Shown in pieces: positions 52,291 to 64,000 of a stretch of DNA of 64,000 nt; the stretch's first letter is position 1, and each line of letters begins with the position of its first letter. The notes beneath the pieces were generated by a model that was not told the origin of the DNA, made no database searches, and saw only the letters and a program-made list of their open reading frames with translations. A program made the position numbers and the translations under genes. This DNA comes from Pseudoprimorskyibacter insulae (GTDB lineage Bacteria; Pseudomonadota; Alphaproteobacteria; Rhodobacterales; Rhodobacteraceae): the NCBI RefSeq assembly GCF_900302505.1, contig NZ_OMOJ01000001.1, positions 62,001-126,000 on the forward strand, given 5' to 3'.

Positions 52291-53244
52291 TCATTCCACC
52301 GTCACATCCGCATGGCGCCAGCCGATCAGGCGGCCCTTGCGGGTGAGCGTTGCAATGCCGCGATAATCGCCCTTGGACCAACCAGTGTTCGGCGCACGTT
52401 TGCCCGAAGCGCGGAACATCGCACGGTGCGGATCTTTGAGCAGTTCGGAATGTTCAAACGCCTGACCGTCGGGGCCGGTCGCGGTGATCGTTAAAATGTC
52501 ACCGCGCTGCGCGTCGTGGAAATAGGCGTAAAGCACCAAGGGTTGCGTGCGGGTGATCACTGCCCGGCGGGCGGCCCCGCTGCGGACGTCATCGAAACTG
52601 GGGACATTGTCGGAAAACCCGGCGGTGATGAAGCCCGTCGGCTCATACGCAATGGGGGTTTCCCACAGCTGGGGTTGATCCGTTCCGCATTGCCCCGCTT
52701 CGGGCGCGAATGGGTCGATGACCTGACCGTCTTTCAGAACGGAAATGTGGACATGGGGAATGTTGCTTTTGCCGCTCATCCCGACTTGGCCAAGCGGGGT
52801 GCCGGTGGCGACGATATCGCCCGGTTTCACTGCTACGCTGCCCTGCTTCATGTGGCAATAGAGCGTTTGCAAACCATTTTCATGCCCAATGCGCACAGCA
52901 TTCCCGCATTCCTGCCCCTGCACATCCTTGGCAACCTCAGCCGAATAGGCCCGGTCTGGCACGCCGTCGCGCACGGCCTCAACCAAGCCATCGGCTGCGG
53001 CCAATACGTTGATCCCTGCCTCCATCGCCGCGTGCGAGGCAAGCACGATATCGGTGCCGCGATGGGCGTCGCGGCTTTTGATCCCGCAGGTGTAATCCTT
53101 GGTGCCGGGGCCAGGATCGGCATCGACGTAATCTTCGATGAAACAGGTTTCGCCCAGCGTGCAATCCAGCGGCAGGGCCAAAAAAGGAACCTCCGCCGCA
53201 AGGGGTGCGGCGGAGGTCATCAATACCAGTAAAGCGCGGATCAT
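52291..53244 (-). CDS. M23 (LytM-type) metallopeptidase
   Basis: 317 aa. Signal peptide of about 17 residues (ALLVLMTSAAPLAAEV). The zinc site is recognisable: HRGTDIVLAS (His and Asp) and NIPHVHISV (HxH), with LYCHMKQGSV carrying the catalytic His region. LytM-type enzymes cleave peptidoglycan peptides or act as amidase activators. Second gene behind clpA with a 4-nt overlap. It converges on the OmpA/coiled-coil gene with no intergenic base, so both transcripts must overlap. Confidence 0.88.
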   Translation of the reverse strand: MIRALLVLMTSAAPLAAEVPFLALPLDCTLGETCFIEDYVDADPGPGTKDYTCGIKSRDAHRGTDIVLASHAAMEAGINVLAAADGLVEAVRDGVPDRAYSAEVAKDVQGQECGNAVRIGHENGLQTLYCHMKQGSVAVKPGDIVATGTPLGQVGMSGKSNIPHVHISVLKDGQVIDPFAPEAGQCGTDQPQLWETPIAYEPTGFITAGFSDNVPSFDDVRSGAARRAVITRTQPLVLYAYFHDAQRGDILTITATGPDGQAFEHSELLKDPHRAMFRASGKRAPNTGWSKGDYRGIATLTRKGRLIGWRHADVTVE

Positions 53245-55571
53245 TCTGCGGTCAGCAGCGGCGGCTTTTTCGAGGACAGGCGCGGTTTGTCCGGGCCTTG
53301 CAGGTCCAGATGCAATTCGCCGTTCTTGACGCCCACGCGGACCAGCCCGCCTTTGGTCAGTTTGCCGAACAGCAGTTCCTCGGCCAGCGGCTTTTTGATG
53401 TATTCTTGGATCACACGGCCTAGCGGACGCGCGCCCATTTTCTCATCATAGCCTTTGTCACCCAGCCATTCGGCCGCAGGGCGCGTCAGTTCGATGCTGA
53501 CGCCGCGGTCCATAAGCTGTGCCTCAAGCTGAAGAACGAACTTTTCGACCACTTGCAGGATGGTTTCTTTCGGCAGCGGCTGGAAGCTGATGACCGCGTC
53601 CAGACGGTTGCGGAATTCCGGCGTGAACGTGCGTTCGATCGCGGCGGTATCCTCACCCTCACGGCGGTCACGGCCAAAGCCGATGGCGGCCTTTTGCATG
53701 TCCGATGCGCCCGCGTTCGAGGTCATGATCAGGATCACATTGCGGAAATCCACCGTTCGGCCATTGTGGTCGGTCAGGGTGCCGTGGTCCATCACCTGCA
53801 GCAGAATGTTGTAGACATCCGGGTGCGCCTTTTCCATTTCGTCCAGCAGCAGCACGCAATGCGGATGCTGATCGACGCCATCGGTCAACTGGCCGCCCTG
53901 ATCAAACCCGACATACCCCGGAGGCGCACCGATCAGACGGCTGACGGCGTGTTTCTCCATGTATTCGGACATATCAAAGCGCAGCAGTTCCACACCCAGC
54001 GAATCCGCAAGTTGTTTGGCCACTTCTGTTTTGCCGACGCCGGTCGGGCCTGCGAACAGGTAGTTGCCGATGGGCTTTTCCGGTTCGCGCAGGCCTGCAC
54101 GGGCCAGTTTGATCGCCGAGGACAGCGCCTCAATCGCGGGATCTTGGCCGAAGACAACGCGCTTGAGCGTGGCTTCAAGATCCTTGAGCACTTCGGCATC
54201 ATCCTTGCTGACGTTTTTCGGCGGGATGCGCGCGATTTTGGCAACCACGGCCTCAATCTCTTTGGCGCCGATGGTCTTACGACGCTTGGATTCGGCCACC
54301 AGATGCTGCGCCGCGCCCGCTTCGTCGATCACGTCGATGGCTTTGTCAGGCAGTTTGCGGTCATTCATGTACCGCGCCGACAGTTCAACCGCCGATTTGA
54401 TCGCATCCGAGGTGTATTTGACGCTGTGATGTTCCTCAAAATAGGGTTTCAGACCCTTGAGGATTTTCACGGTGTCTTCCACCGAAGGTTCATTCACGTC
54501 GATCTTTTGGAACCGGCGGCTTAGCGCGCGATCCTTTTCAAAGTGCTGACGGAATTCTTTGTAGGTGGTCGACCCCATCGTACGCAGCTTGCCGCCCTGA
54601 AGCGCAGGCTTCAGCAGGTTGGAGGCATCCATCGCCCCGCCCGAGGTGGCACCGGCGCCAATCACCGTGTGGATTTCGTCGATGAACAGAACCGCGTCGG
54701 GGTGGTCTTCGAGTTCGGACACCACCGCCTTCAGGCGTTCTTCGAAGTCACCGCGATAGCGAGTGCCAGCCAGCAATGCGCCCATATCCAGCGAATAGAT
54801 GGTGGTTTCGGACAGAACCTCGGGCGTTTCGCCCGCCACGATTTTGCGCGCCAGACCTTCGGCGATTGCGGTTTTGCCTACGCCGGGATCACCTACCAGC
54901 AGTGGGTTGTTCTTACGGCGGCGGCACAGCACCTGAATGCAACGCTCCACCTCGGACTCGCGTCCGATCAGCGGATCGATGTCGCCTTCGCGGGATTTGG
55001 AGTTCAGGTCGACGCAATATTTCGCCAGCGCCGATTCCTTTTTGTCGCTGGATTCGGTTGGGGCGGCCTGAATGCTGTCTTCTTCGGCTTCGTCCGACCC
55101 GGAGATCGGGCGGTTTTCGCCGAAAGCCGGATCTTTGGCCACACCATGGGCGATAAAGTTGACCGCGTCGTAGCGGGTCATGTCCTGTTCTTGCAGGAAG
55201 TAGGCGGCGTTGCTTTCGCGTTCGGCGAAGATGGCGACCAACACGTTGGCGCCCGTCACTTCGGTCCGGCCCGAGGACTGGACGTGAATGGCGGCGCGTT
55301 GAATCACGCGCTGGAAGGCGGCTGTTGGCACGGCTTCGCTGCCTTCAATGTCGGTGACAAGGTTGGACAGGTCATCGTCGATATATTCCACAAGCGTGGA
55401 CCGCAGCTGTTCGGTTTCAACCGAACACGCCTTCAGAACGCGCGACGCGTCCGGTTCGTCGATCAGGGCCAACAGCAAATGTTCCAGGGTTGCAAATTCA
55501 TGCGACCGGGAATTGGCCAATGCCAATGCCGAGTGGATTGCCTGCTCAAGAGTATTGGAGAATGACGGCAC
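53241..55571 (-). CDS. clpA: ATP-dependent Clp protease ATP-binding subunit ClpA
   Basis: 776 aa. Clp N-domain (1-150), first AAA with Walker A GDPGVGKT (227-234) and LFIDEIHT, second AAA with [13 protein letters not shown] and [13 protein letters not shown], and the ClpP-docking tripeptide IGF in [10 protein letters not shown]. It unfolds substrates for ClpP. No clpS is adjacent, although clpS often precedes clpA. CTTGAAG at 55666-55660 (minus) in the upstream region resembles an alphaproteobacterial heat-shock -35, but no good -10 follows at the expected distance. Confidence 0.95.
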   Translation of the reverse strand: MPSFSNTLEQAIHSALALANSRSHEFATLEHLLLALIDEPDASRVLKACSVETEQLRSTLVEYIDDDLSNLVTDIEGSEAVPTAAFQRVIQRAAIHVQSSGRTEVTGANVLVAIFAERESNAAYFLQEQDMTRYDAVNFIAHGVAKDPAFGENRPISGSDEAEEDSIQAAPTESSDKKESALAKYCVDLNSKSREGDIDPLIGRESEVERCIQVLCRRRKNNPLLVGDPGVGKTAIAEGLARKIVAGETPEVLSETTIYSLDMGALLAGTRYRGDFEERLKAVVSELEDHPDAVLFIDEIHTVIGAGATSGGAMDASNLLKPALQGGKLRTMGSTTYKEFRQHFEKDRALSRRFQKIDVNEPSVEDTVKILKGLKPYFEEHHSVKYTSDAIKSAVELSARYMNDRKLPDKAIDVIDEAGAAQHLVAESKRRKTIGAKEIEAVVAKIARIPPKNVSKDDAEVLKDLEATLKRVVFGQDPAIEALSSAIKLARAGLREPEKPIGNYLFAGPTGVGKTEVAKQLADSLGVELLRFDMSEYMEKHAVSRLIGAPPGYVGFDQGGQLTDGVDQHPHCVLLLDEMEKAHPDVYNILLQVMDHGTLTDHNGRTVDFRNVILIMTSNAGASDMQKAAIGFGRDRREGEDTAAIERTFTPEFRNRLDAVISFQPLPKETILQVVEKFVLQLEAQLMDRGVSIELTRPAAEWLGDKGYDEKMGARPLGRVIQEYIKKPLAEELLFGKLTKGGLVRVGVKNGELHLDLQGPDKPRLSSKKPPLLTAE

Positions 55572-55717
55572 GGTGGCGATGCTCCTCTTGTTTGCTCTGG
55601 TCCGAGGGGTCGGACCAGCGTGGCCTCATACTGTTAAAGTTTGGTCGATTGTGATGAGGCTTCAAGTTATTTCTGTGTCTTTCCCGTTCACAAATCGTGC
55701 AAATCTTGTCTCGTCGG

Positions 55718-56485
55718 TCAGAAATTATCCTTTCGATGCCGAATTTCGGCAAAGACTGAGGCTGGGGATTGCCCGAGCATTCCCATGTGTTTCTGAACGG
55801 AAGGGTTGCCTGCGCGAAGGAAAGGATTGGTGTCCAATTCTTCAGACAGGGTTGAGGGGACGGTTGGCTGGCCCGCGGCGCGAGCCGTATCTATTGCTTC
55901 TGATCTTGAGATAAGCGCAGCATTATCCGGTTCAATGGTCAATGCAAATTTTGCGTTTGATTGCGTATATTCATGCCCCGAGCAGACAATCGTCTGCGGC
56001 GGCAGGGCGGCCAGCTTGGACAGGCTAGTCCACATTTGGTCGGGCGTGCCTTCGAACAGGCGTCCGCAGCCAAGCGCCATCAGGCTATCGGCGGTGAACA
56101 GGATGCCAGACGCAGGCGCATAAAGGGCGATATGGCCAACTGTATGCCCGGACACGTCAAAAATCTGGATCTCTTCGCCGCCAAAGTTGAACGTATCGCC
56201 GTCTGCCACGGCGCGATCCAGTTTGGGCAGGCGATGGGCATCTGCCGACGCGCCGGTGATCTTGGCGGGATGCTTGGCGATCAGATCGGGTACGCCGTCG
56301 ATGTGATCCCAATGGTGATGCGTTAGCCAGATTTCGGTCAAGGTCCAGCCGCGACGGGTCAGTTCAGCATCAATCGGTCCGGCCTCTGGCACGTCGATGA
56401 CGGCGGTCGCGCCTGTTTCCGCGTCATGCAGCAGATAGGTGTAGTTGTCTTTGAGGGCCGGGATCGTCACAAGTTCAAGAGCCAT
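55718..56485 (-). CDS. gloB: Hydroxyacylglutathione hydrolase (glyoxalase II)
   Basis: 255 aa, the normal length. The dinuclear metal motif [11 protein letters not shown] is near residue 55, with [14 protein letters not shown] and [17 protein letters not shown] (bridging Asp) following, and the glutathione-binding C-terminal domain ([14 protein letters not shown]). It hydrolyses S-lactoylglutathione to lactate and glutathione. Lies 146 nt upstream of clpA in the same direction and divergent from the methyltransferase gene. Confidence 0.93.
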   Translation of the reverse strand: MALELVTIPALKDNYTYLLHDAETGATAVIDVPEAGPIDAELTRRGWTLTEIWLTHHHWDHIDGVPDLIAKHPAKITGASADAHRLPKLDRAVADGDTFNFGGEEIQIFDVSGHTVGHIALYAPASGILFTADSLMALGCGRLFEGTPDQMWTSLSKLAALPPQTIVCSGHEYTQSNAKFALTIEPDNAALISRSEAIDTARAAGQPTVPSTLSEELDTNPFLRAGNPSVQKHMGMLGQSPASVFAEIRHRKDNF

Positions 56486-56546
56486 GGTCTTTCCGTTCGC
56501 GGTGGGTAAACTGCCCCTAGCTTGGCGGATCGGCTCGGAGGTCGCA

Positions 56547-57293
56547 ATGCACCTGGATGTGAAGACCCTGCGCGATTTTTACTATCGCAGCGCGCTTGGC
56601 CGCGCGGCGCAGCGCGTCATTCGCAACGAAGTGCTGCAAATCTGGCCCGAAGCGCATGGGCAAACTGTGGCGGGGTTCGGCTTTGCCGTGCCGCTTTTGC
56701 GCCCCTACCTGAAAGACGCGCGGCGGGTGGTCGGCTTGATGCCCGCGCCGCAAGGGGTGATGCCTTGGCCCGCCGGAATGCCAAATGTGTCGGTCCTGAC
56801 CGAGGAAACCCGCTGGCCGATTGAAACGGGCCATGTTGATAAACTGGTGTTGCTACACGGTTTGGAAACGTCGGAACGGCCCAGCCAATTGTTGGAAGAA
56901 TGCTTTCGCGTGTTGGGGCCGGGTGGCAGTGCGCTGTTCATCGTGCCGAACCGGGCGGGGCTGTGGTCGCGCAGCGATGACACGCCGTTCGGCTATGGCC
57001 GCCCCTATTCACAAGGCCAGCTAGAAACACAGTTGCGGCTACATGGGTTCACACCGGGGCGGCACGGCACCGCGCTATTCCAACCGCCATCGCCGCGCCG
57101 ATTCTGGATGAAGACCGGCCCGGTCTGGGAAAGGATCGGCCACCGCGCCGGGCTTGGAATTGCGGGCGGGGTTCTGTTGGTAGAGGCGACAAAACGCCAA
57201 AATGCGCCCGTTGGGCCGGGCGAACGGGTCGTGGTTCCAAGCCCGCTGGATGTGTTGGCGCCAACATCGAAAGGCAAGGCCAAGACGGCATAA
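56547..57293 (+). CDS. SAM-dependent methyltransferase (class I, uncharacterised)
   Basis: 248 aa from the ATG at 56547, with GGAGG 5 nt upstream; an in-frame ATG at 56445 lies inside gloB. Features of the methyltransferase-11 fold are weak at motif I ([16 protein letters not shown]) but clear later ([43 protein letters not shown]). Substrate unknown. A C-terminal basic tail (SKGKAKTA). Placed between gloB and atpH, it may be transcribed alone; no U-tract terminator follows. Confidence 0.82.
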   Translation: MHLDVKTLRDFYYRSALGRAAQRVIRNEVLQIWPEAHGQTVAGFGFAVPLLRPYLKDARRVVGLMPAPQGVMPWPAGMPNVSVLTEETRWPIETGHVDKLVLLHGLETSERPSQLLEECFRVLGPGGSALFIVPNRAGLWSRSDDTPFGYGRPYSQGQLETQLRLHGFTPGRHGTALFQPPSPRRFWMKTGPVWERIGHRAGLGIAGGVLLVEATKRQNAPVGPGERVVVPSPLDVLAPTSKGKAKTA

Positions 57294-57611
57294 GCGCCAG
57301 ATTGGCGCACCCCCTTGAGTGCAATCGGGGCGAACTTTTGGGCAGATTTTTCGCGGGAATCGCGTAAGTCCCGCAAAAAACGAAGATTTTCGGTGCCTTT
57401 TTTGGGGGGCTTAAGGTCGCACTTGCAGCAAGTGTTTGAAAACAACAGTATTCGTCACTCACATTTATGCATGTAAGCATGTTGCTAGGTGGTGAAGCCT
57501 CTGGTACATCCGCGCTGATTTTAATGCCTTGTGCTTTCAAGGCTCCGCAAACGCCTCCGGGCACCAAGGCAGCTTGGTGCTAACCGGGGGCCTAATATCG
57601 GAAGGGTGGAC
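57294..57611 (+). promoter_or_regulatory. 318-nt leader/promoter region of the atp operon with a compound hairpin
   Basis: No gene seen. Contains GCGCCA-gat-TGGCGC right after the methyltransferase stop (57294-57308), GCGGGA...TCCCGC (57353-57374) flanked by T and A tracts, and near the end a strong compound hairpin: CCTCCGG-GCACCAAG-gcag-CTTGGTGC-taa-CCGGGGG (57554-57590), 15 bp with one 3-nt bulge and one G-U pair. It ends 21 nt before the atpH start, leaving the GGAAGGG ribosome-binding site exposed. It is probably an mRNA leader structure; no T run follows. Confidence 0.5.
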
Positions 57612-58172
57612 GTGTCAGAATCAGCTTCGATTTCCTCCGGCATCGCAGGACGCTATGCCTCGGCGGTATTCGACATCGCCAAAGAGAACCAAGAGCTTTC
57701 GCAGCTCGAAGCCAACCTCGATGACCTAGCCGGTGCGCTTGAGGCCAGCGAGGACCTGCGCGCGGTCATCAACTCGCCGGTTTACAGCCGTGACGCCCAA
57801 GGCGCAGCCATTGCTGCTGTTGCCGACAAGATGGGCATGCTGCCGACCGTGAAAAATGTTCTGGCACTGATGGCGTCGAAGCGGCGCCTTTTTGTTGTGC
57901 CGCACATGATCGCCACTCTGCGCGAGAAAATCGCCGAGGAAAAAGGCGAAGTCACTGCCGATGTCATTTCGGCTGTTGCGCTGTCGGACGCGCAAAGCGC
58001 CAAACTTTCCGAGACGCTCAAGGCCAACATCGGCCGTGACGTCAAAATTAACGCATCCGTCGATGAATCTCTCATTGGCGGTCTCGTCGTAAAGGTGGGC
58101 TCGAAGATGATCGACACGTCGATCCGCTCCAAGCTCAATTCCCTCCAGAATGCAATGAAAGAGGTCGGATAA
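57612..58172 (+). CDS. atpH: ATP synthase F1 delta subunit
   Basis: 186 aa from a GTG at 57612, giving (V)SESASISSGIAGRYASAVFDIA, which matches alphaproteobacterial delta subunits; an in-frame ATG at 57531 would place the leader hairpin inside the coding sequence. GGAAGGGTGG is the ribosome-binding site. C-terminal signature DESLIGGLVVKVGSKMIDTSIRSKLNSL. It links F1 to the peripheral stalk. First gene of atpHAGDC; F0 genes are elsewhere, as usual in Rhodobacterales. Confidence 0.95.
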   Translation: MSESASISSGIAGRYASAVFDIAKENQELSQLEANLDDLAGALEASEDLRAVINSPVYSRDAQGAAIAAVADKMGMLPTVKNVLALMASKRRLFVVPHMIATLREKIAEEKGEVTADVISAVALSDAQSAKLSETLKANIGRDVKINASVDESLIGGLVVKVGSKMIDTSIRSKLNSLQNAMKEVG

Positions 58173-59708
<1,536 letters not shown>

Positions 59709-59723
59709 GGGGGAGATAAGGCA

Positions 59724-62044
<2,321 letters not shown>

Positions 62045-62053
62045 TGGGACGTG

Positions 62054-62077
62054 CCGGGGGGCGCTTGCGCCCCTCGG
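62054..62077 (+). promoter_or_regulatory. Intercistronic hairpin between atpD and atpC
   Basis: GGGGCG-cttg-CGCCCC, extended by a partial CCG/CGG outer pair, lies between the atpD stop and the AGGAGG of atpC. There is no U run, so it should not terminate. It may affect mRNA decay or lower atpC output relative to atpD. Confidence 0.5.
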
Positions 62078-62094
62078 ATCAACAGGAGGCCCAC

Positions 62095-62529
62095 ATGGCT
62101 GAAACTATGCAATTCGATCTGGTCAGCCCCGAGCGTAACCTTATGTCCGCTCAGGTGCTTTCGGTTCAGATTCCGGGCGCAGACGGTGACATGACGGCCA
62201 TGCCGAACCATTCGCCGCTGATTACGACGTTGCGTCCCGGCATTCTGTCGGTTGAAACTGAAAAAGGTGTCGAAGAATTCGTCGTCACCGGTGGTTTCGC
62301 TCAGCTTGGCGACGGCCTGACTGTCCTGGCCGAGCGTGCCCTGCCGAAGGGTGACGTCAATCAAGCGACCTACGAGGCTCTGGTTGAAGAGGCGCAGAGC
62401 GCCTACACCCAGACCAAGGAAGCCTTCAAGAACGAGCCGGGCCCCGTCGATGACGCGGCCAAGCTGCTGTCGGACATGGTTGCCATCGGCACCCACATCG
62501 GTCTGGACGCTAAGCAGCCGTCGCTCTGA
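62095..62529 (+). CDS. atpC: ATP synthase F1 epsilon subunit
   Basis: 144 aa from the ATG at 62095, chosen because AGGAGG is 5 nt upstream; an in-frame ATG at 62044 overlaps atpD. Beta-sandwich N-terminal domain ([38 protein letters not shown]) and a short helical C-terminus. Connects the rotor to the c-ring and can inhibit ATP hydrolysis. Last gene of the operon. Confidence 0.95.
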   Translation: MAETMQFDLVSPERNLMSAQVLSVQIPGADGDMTAMPNHSPLITTLRPGILSVETEKGVEEFVVTGGFAQLGDGLTVLAERALPKGDVNQATYEALVEEAQSAYTQTKEAFKNEPGPVDDAAKLLSDMVAIGTHIGLDAKQPSL

Positions 62530-62551
62530 TTTTGATATCTTTTGACAGGAG

Positions 62552-62583
62552 GGGGCCGCGCTTTGCGTGGCCCCTTCTTTTTT
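62552..62583 (+). terminator. Intrinsic terminator of atpHAGDC
   Basis: GGGGCCGCGC (62552-62561) pairs with GCGTGGCCCC (62565-62574, one G-U) over a TTT loop and is followed by TTCTTTTTT. Confidence 0.92.
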
Positions 62584-62620
62584 GTACAGTGTTGTCAGGT
62601 TGGTAAAAAAAAGACGACAC

Positions 62621-62968
62621 ATGAAAGAACTTCACACCACCGTTTTGGGTCTTGAACAAGGCGATGACGAAATATTTAGCGACTTCGCCACCGGTGGAGA
62701 GATGTGGACAGGCGACGGCGACCGCGAGCGGCGCAAGCAGGTCACGTTCTCACGCCCCTTCAAAGAAGCGCCAAACGTGCATGTGTCTTTGTCGATGATC
62801 GACCTGCATTCAGGCCCGAATTTTCGTGCAGAGGTCACCGCCGAAAATATTGAGCGAGAAGGGTTCGAATTGGTGTTTCGAACCTGGATGGACACCCGCG
62901 TTGCCCGCGCCCGCCTGAACTGGCTGGCGATCGGTGGGTTGGCCGGCGAGGACGACTGGGACGTCTGA
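62621..62968 (+). CDS. H-type lectin domain protein
   Basis: 115 aa from the ATG at 62621; an upstream in-frame ATG (62567) falls in the atp terminator. Residues about 36-104 match the H-type lectin fold of snail agglutinin and discoidins (QVTFSRPFKEAPNVHVSLSMIDL, FELVFRTWMDTRVARARLNWLAIG). No signal peptide or membrane segment, so it is predicted cytoplasmic or exported by an unknown route. It has its own short promoter gap after the atp terminator and is convergent with prs (18 nt between stops). Ligand and role unknown. Confidence 0.8.
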   Translation: MKELHTTVLGLEQGDDEIFSDFATGGEMWTGDGDRERRKQVTFSRPFKEAPNVHVSLSMIDLHSGPNFRAEVTAENIEREGFELVFRTWMDTRVARARLNWLAIGGLAGEDDWDV

Positions 62969-62986
62969 CCCCGCCAGCCAGATAGC

Positions 62987-63997
62987 TTAAAGGATGCCTT
63001 CGTAGATCGGCGCCAGAGTGTCGGTCTCAAACAGCGACGAAACCGACGTACCGCTCCAGATGTTCAGTATCGACTGAGCGAAGATCGGCGCGGTCGGCAG
63101 AATGCGGATATTCGGCGCGGATTGGACCGCTTCGGTCGGCTGGATCGAATCGGTGATCACCAGCGACTTCATGACCGAATTTGTCACGCGGTCTACTGCA
63201 GGGCCGGACATAACGCCGTGCGTGATATAGGCGTGCACTTCGGATGCGCCATTGTCCATTAGCACTTCGGCGGCCTTACACAGCGTGCCAGCGGTGTCGC
63301 ACATGTCGTCGACGATCAGACAGATCTTGTCTTTCACATCACCAATCACCGTCATTTCGGCCACTTCACCCGGCTTTTCGCGACGCTTGTCCACGATGCT
63401 CAGGGGCGCGTTGATGCGCTTGGCCAATTCGCGGGCACGGGCCACGCCGCCAACGTCGGGCGATACGACCATCACCTGATCCAAGCGGTCCTGGAACTGC
63501 GTCTTGGCGTCGATTGCGAAGATCGGCGAGGCATAGAGGTTGTCCACCGGAATGTCGAAGAAGCCTTGGATCTGCGTGGCGTGCAGGTCGAGCGTCAGGA
63601 TGCGTTCGATCCCGGCTTCGACCATCATATTGGCCACCAGCTTGGCGCTGATCGGCGTCCGCGCCTTGGTGCGGCGGTCCTGACGGGCATAGCCGAAATA
63701 GGGGATCACGGCGGTGATACGTGCGGCCGAGGACCGGCGCAGCGCATCGGTGATGATCAGAAGTTCCATCAGGTTGTCGTTCGCGGGCCGCGACGTCGAC
63801 TGGATGATGAACATATCTTCTCCGCGCACGTTTTCGTACACTTCAACAAAGATTTCCTGATCGTTGAAACGTTCGATCCGGGCGTCGACAAGGCCGACGT
63901 TCATCCCACGATACATGGTCATACGACGGGCAATCGCCTGCGCAAGCGGCAGGTTGGCATTGCCCGAAATCAGCTTAGGTTCAACAATGTTCGGCAT
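62987..63997 (-). CDS. prs: Ribose-phosphate pyrophosphokinase
   Basis: 336 aa. Family motifs: [16 protein letters not shown] at the N-terminus, [20 protein letters not shown] (metal/ribose 5-phosphate site), [16 protein letters not shown], and the PRPP loop [21 protein letters not shown]. It makes PRPP from ribose 5-phosphate and ATP for nucleotide, His and Trp synthesis. The ATG at 63997 is complete, but its promoter lies beyond the window. Confidence 0.96.
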   Translation of the reverse strand: MPNIVEPKLISGNANLPLAQAIARRMTMYRGMNVGLVDARIERFNDQEIFVEVYENVRGEDMFIIQSTSRPANDNLMELLIITDALRRSSAARITAVIPYFGYARQDRRTKARTPISAKLVANMMVEAGIERILTLDLHATQIQGFFDIPVDNLYASPIFAIDAKTQFQDRLDQVMVVSPDVGGVARARELAKRINAPLSIVDKRREKPGEVAEMTVIGDVKDKICLIVDDMCDTAGTLCKAAEVLMDNGASEVHAYITHGVMSGPAVDRVTNSVMKSLVITDSIQPTEAVQSAPNIRILPTAPIFAQSILNIWSGTSVSSLFETDTLAPIYEGIL

Positions 63998-64000
63998 GAG

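Noticed and set aside
55600-55717. Heat-shock promoter for clpA
   Set aside because: A CTTGAAG -35-like sequence is present, but no CCCAT-type -10 occurs at a suitable spacing, so it was not listed as a feature.
57294-57374. Terminator for the methyltransferase gene
   Set aside because: The two short hairpins here are followed by C- or A-rich sequence, not by a U tract.

Overview
The window looks like a chromosomal segment of an alphaproteobacterium of the Rhodobacterales (roseobacter/Rhodobacter type). The evidence is high GC; a RpoE-ChrR sigma/anti-sigma pair; a fused allantoinase/OHCU decarboxylase; a homodimeric-type pyruvate dehydrogenase E1 with lipoylated E2 and E3; a petABC operon whose Rieske protein closely resembles the Rhodobacter one; and an atpHAGDC operon without F0 genes. 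No phage, insertion sequence, CRISPR array, tRNA or rRNA was seen. Coding density is high, with many 4-nt ATGA-type overlaps and several convergent pairs that share palindromic stop codons.

Layout. 1-2.6 kb: two saccharopine dehydrogenase-type genes (lysine catabolism) and a histidine phosphatase. 2.7-4.1 kb: rpoE-chrR behind a probable RpoE-dependent promoter. 4.1-9.8 kb: a divergent purine-degradation cluster (urate to glyoxylate) ending in a PLP aldolase of the D-threonine/3-hydroxyaspartate aldolase family; the allantoate-hydrolysing step is absent. 10-15.7 kb: aceE-aceF-lpdA. 16-19 kb: rmuC and mutL. 19.2-21.2 kb: a small protein, then glnK-amtB. 21.4-25 kb: penicillin-binding protein 1A, mlaC, mlaA. 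25.1-28.2 kb: the inner-membrane pair of a type I secretion system without substrate or TolC. 28.2-42.1 kb: mixed housekeeping and metabolic genes (RidA, GDPD, FemAB-like, pterin dehydratase, peroxiredoxin, ferredoxin reductase, rsmD, orphan TRAP binding protein, exported beta-lactamase-fold enzyme, map, mscS, sfsA, CinA-like, acetyltransferase, AhpD-like, OmpA-like, outer-membrane barrel). 42.3-45.1 kb: petABC (cytochrome bc1). 45.3-48.2 kb: M20 deacetylase, DUF2125 protein, ChaC. 48.3-52.3 kb: a MotA/ExbB-like and MotB/OmpA-like pair with a very long coiled coil. 52.3-56.5 kb: M23 peptidase, clpA, gloB-type hydrolase. 56.5-63 kb: methyltransferase, atpHAGDC, an H-type lectin-domain protein. 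63-64 kb: prs.

The least-explained features are two. The first is a modular five-hairpin element of about 160 nt that starts 8-9 nt after the stop codon of two unrelated genes (9785-9952 and, inverted, 45145-45298); one stem differs in sequence between copies but keeps its pairing, and a related two-armed element lies at 35707-35883 around a possible small RNA. The second is the stator-like membrane pair at 48304-52290, whose periplasmic coiled coil is far longer than the periplasm is wide.
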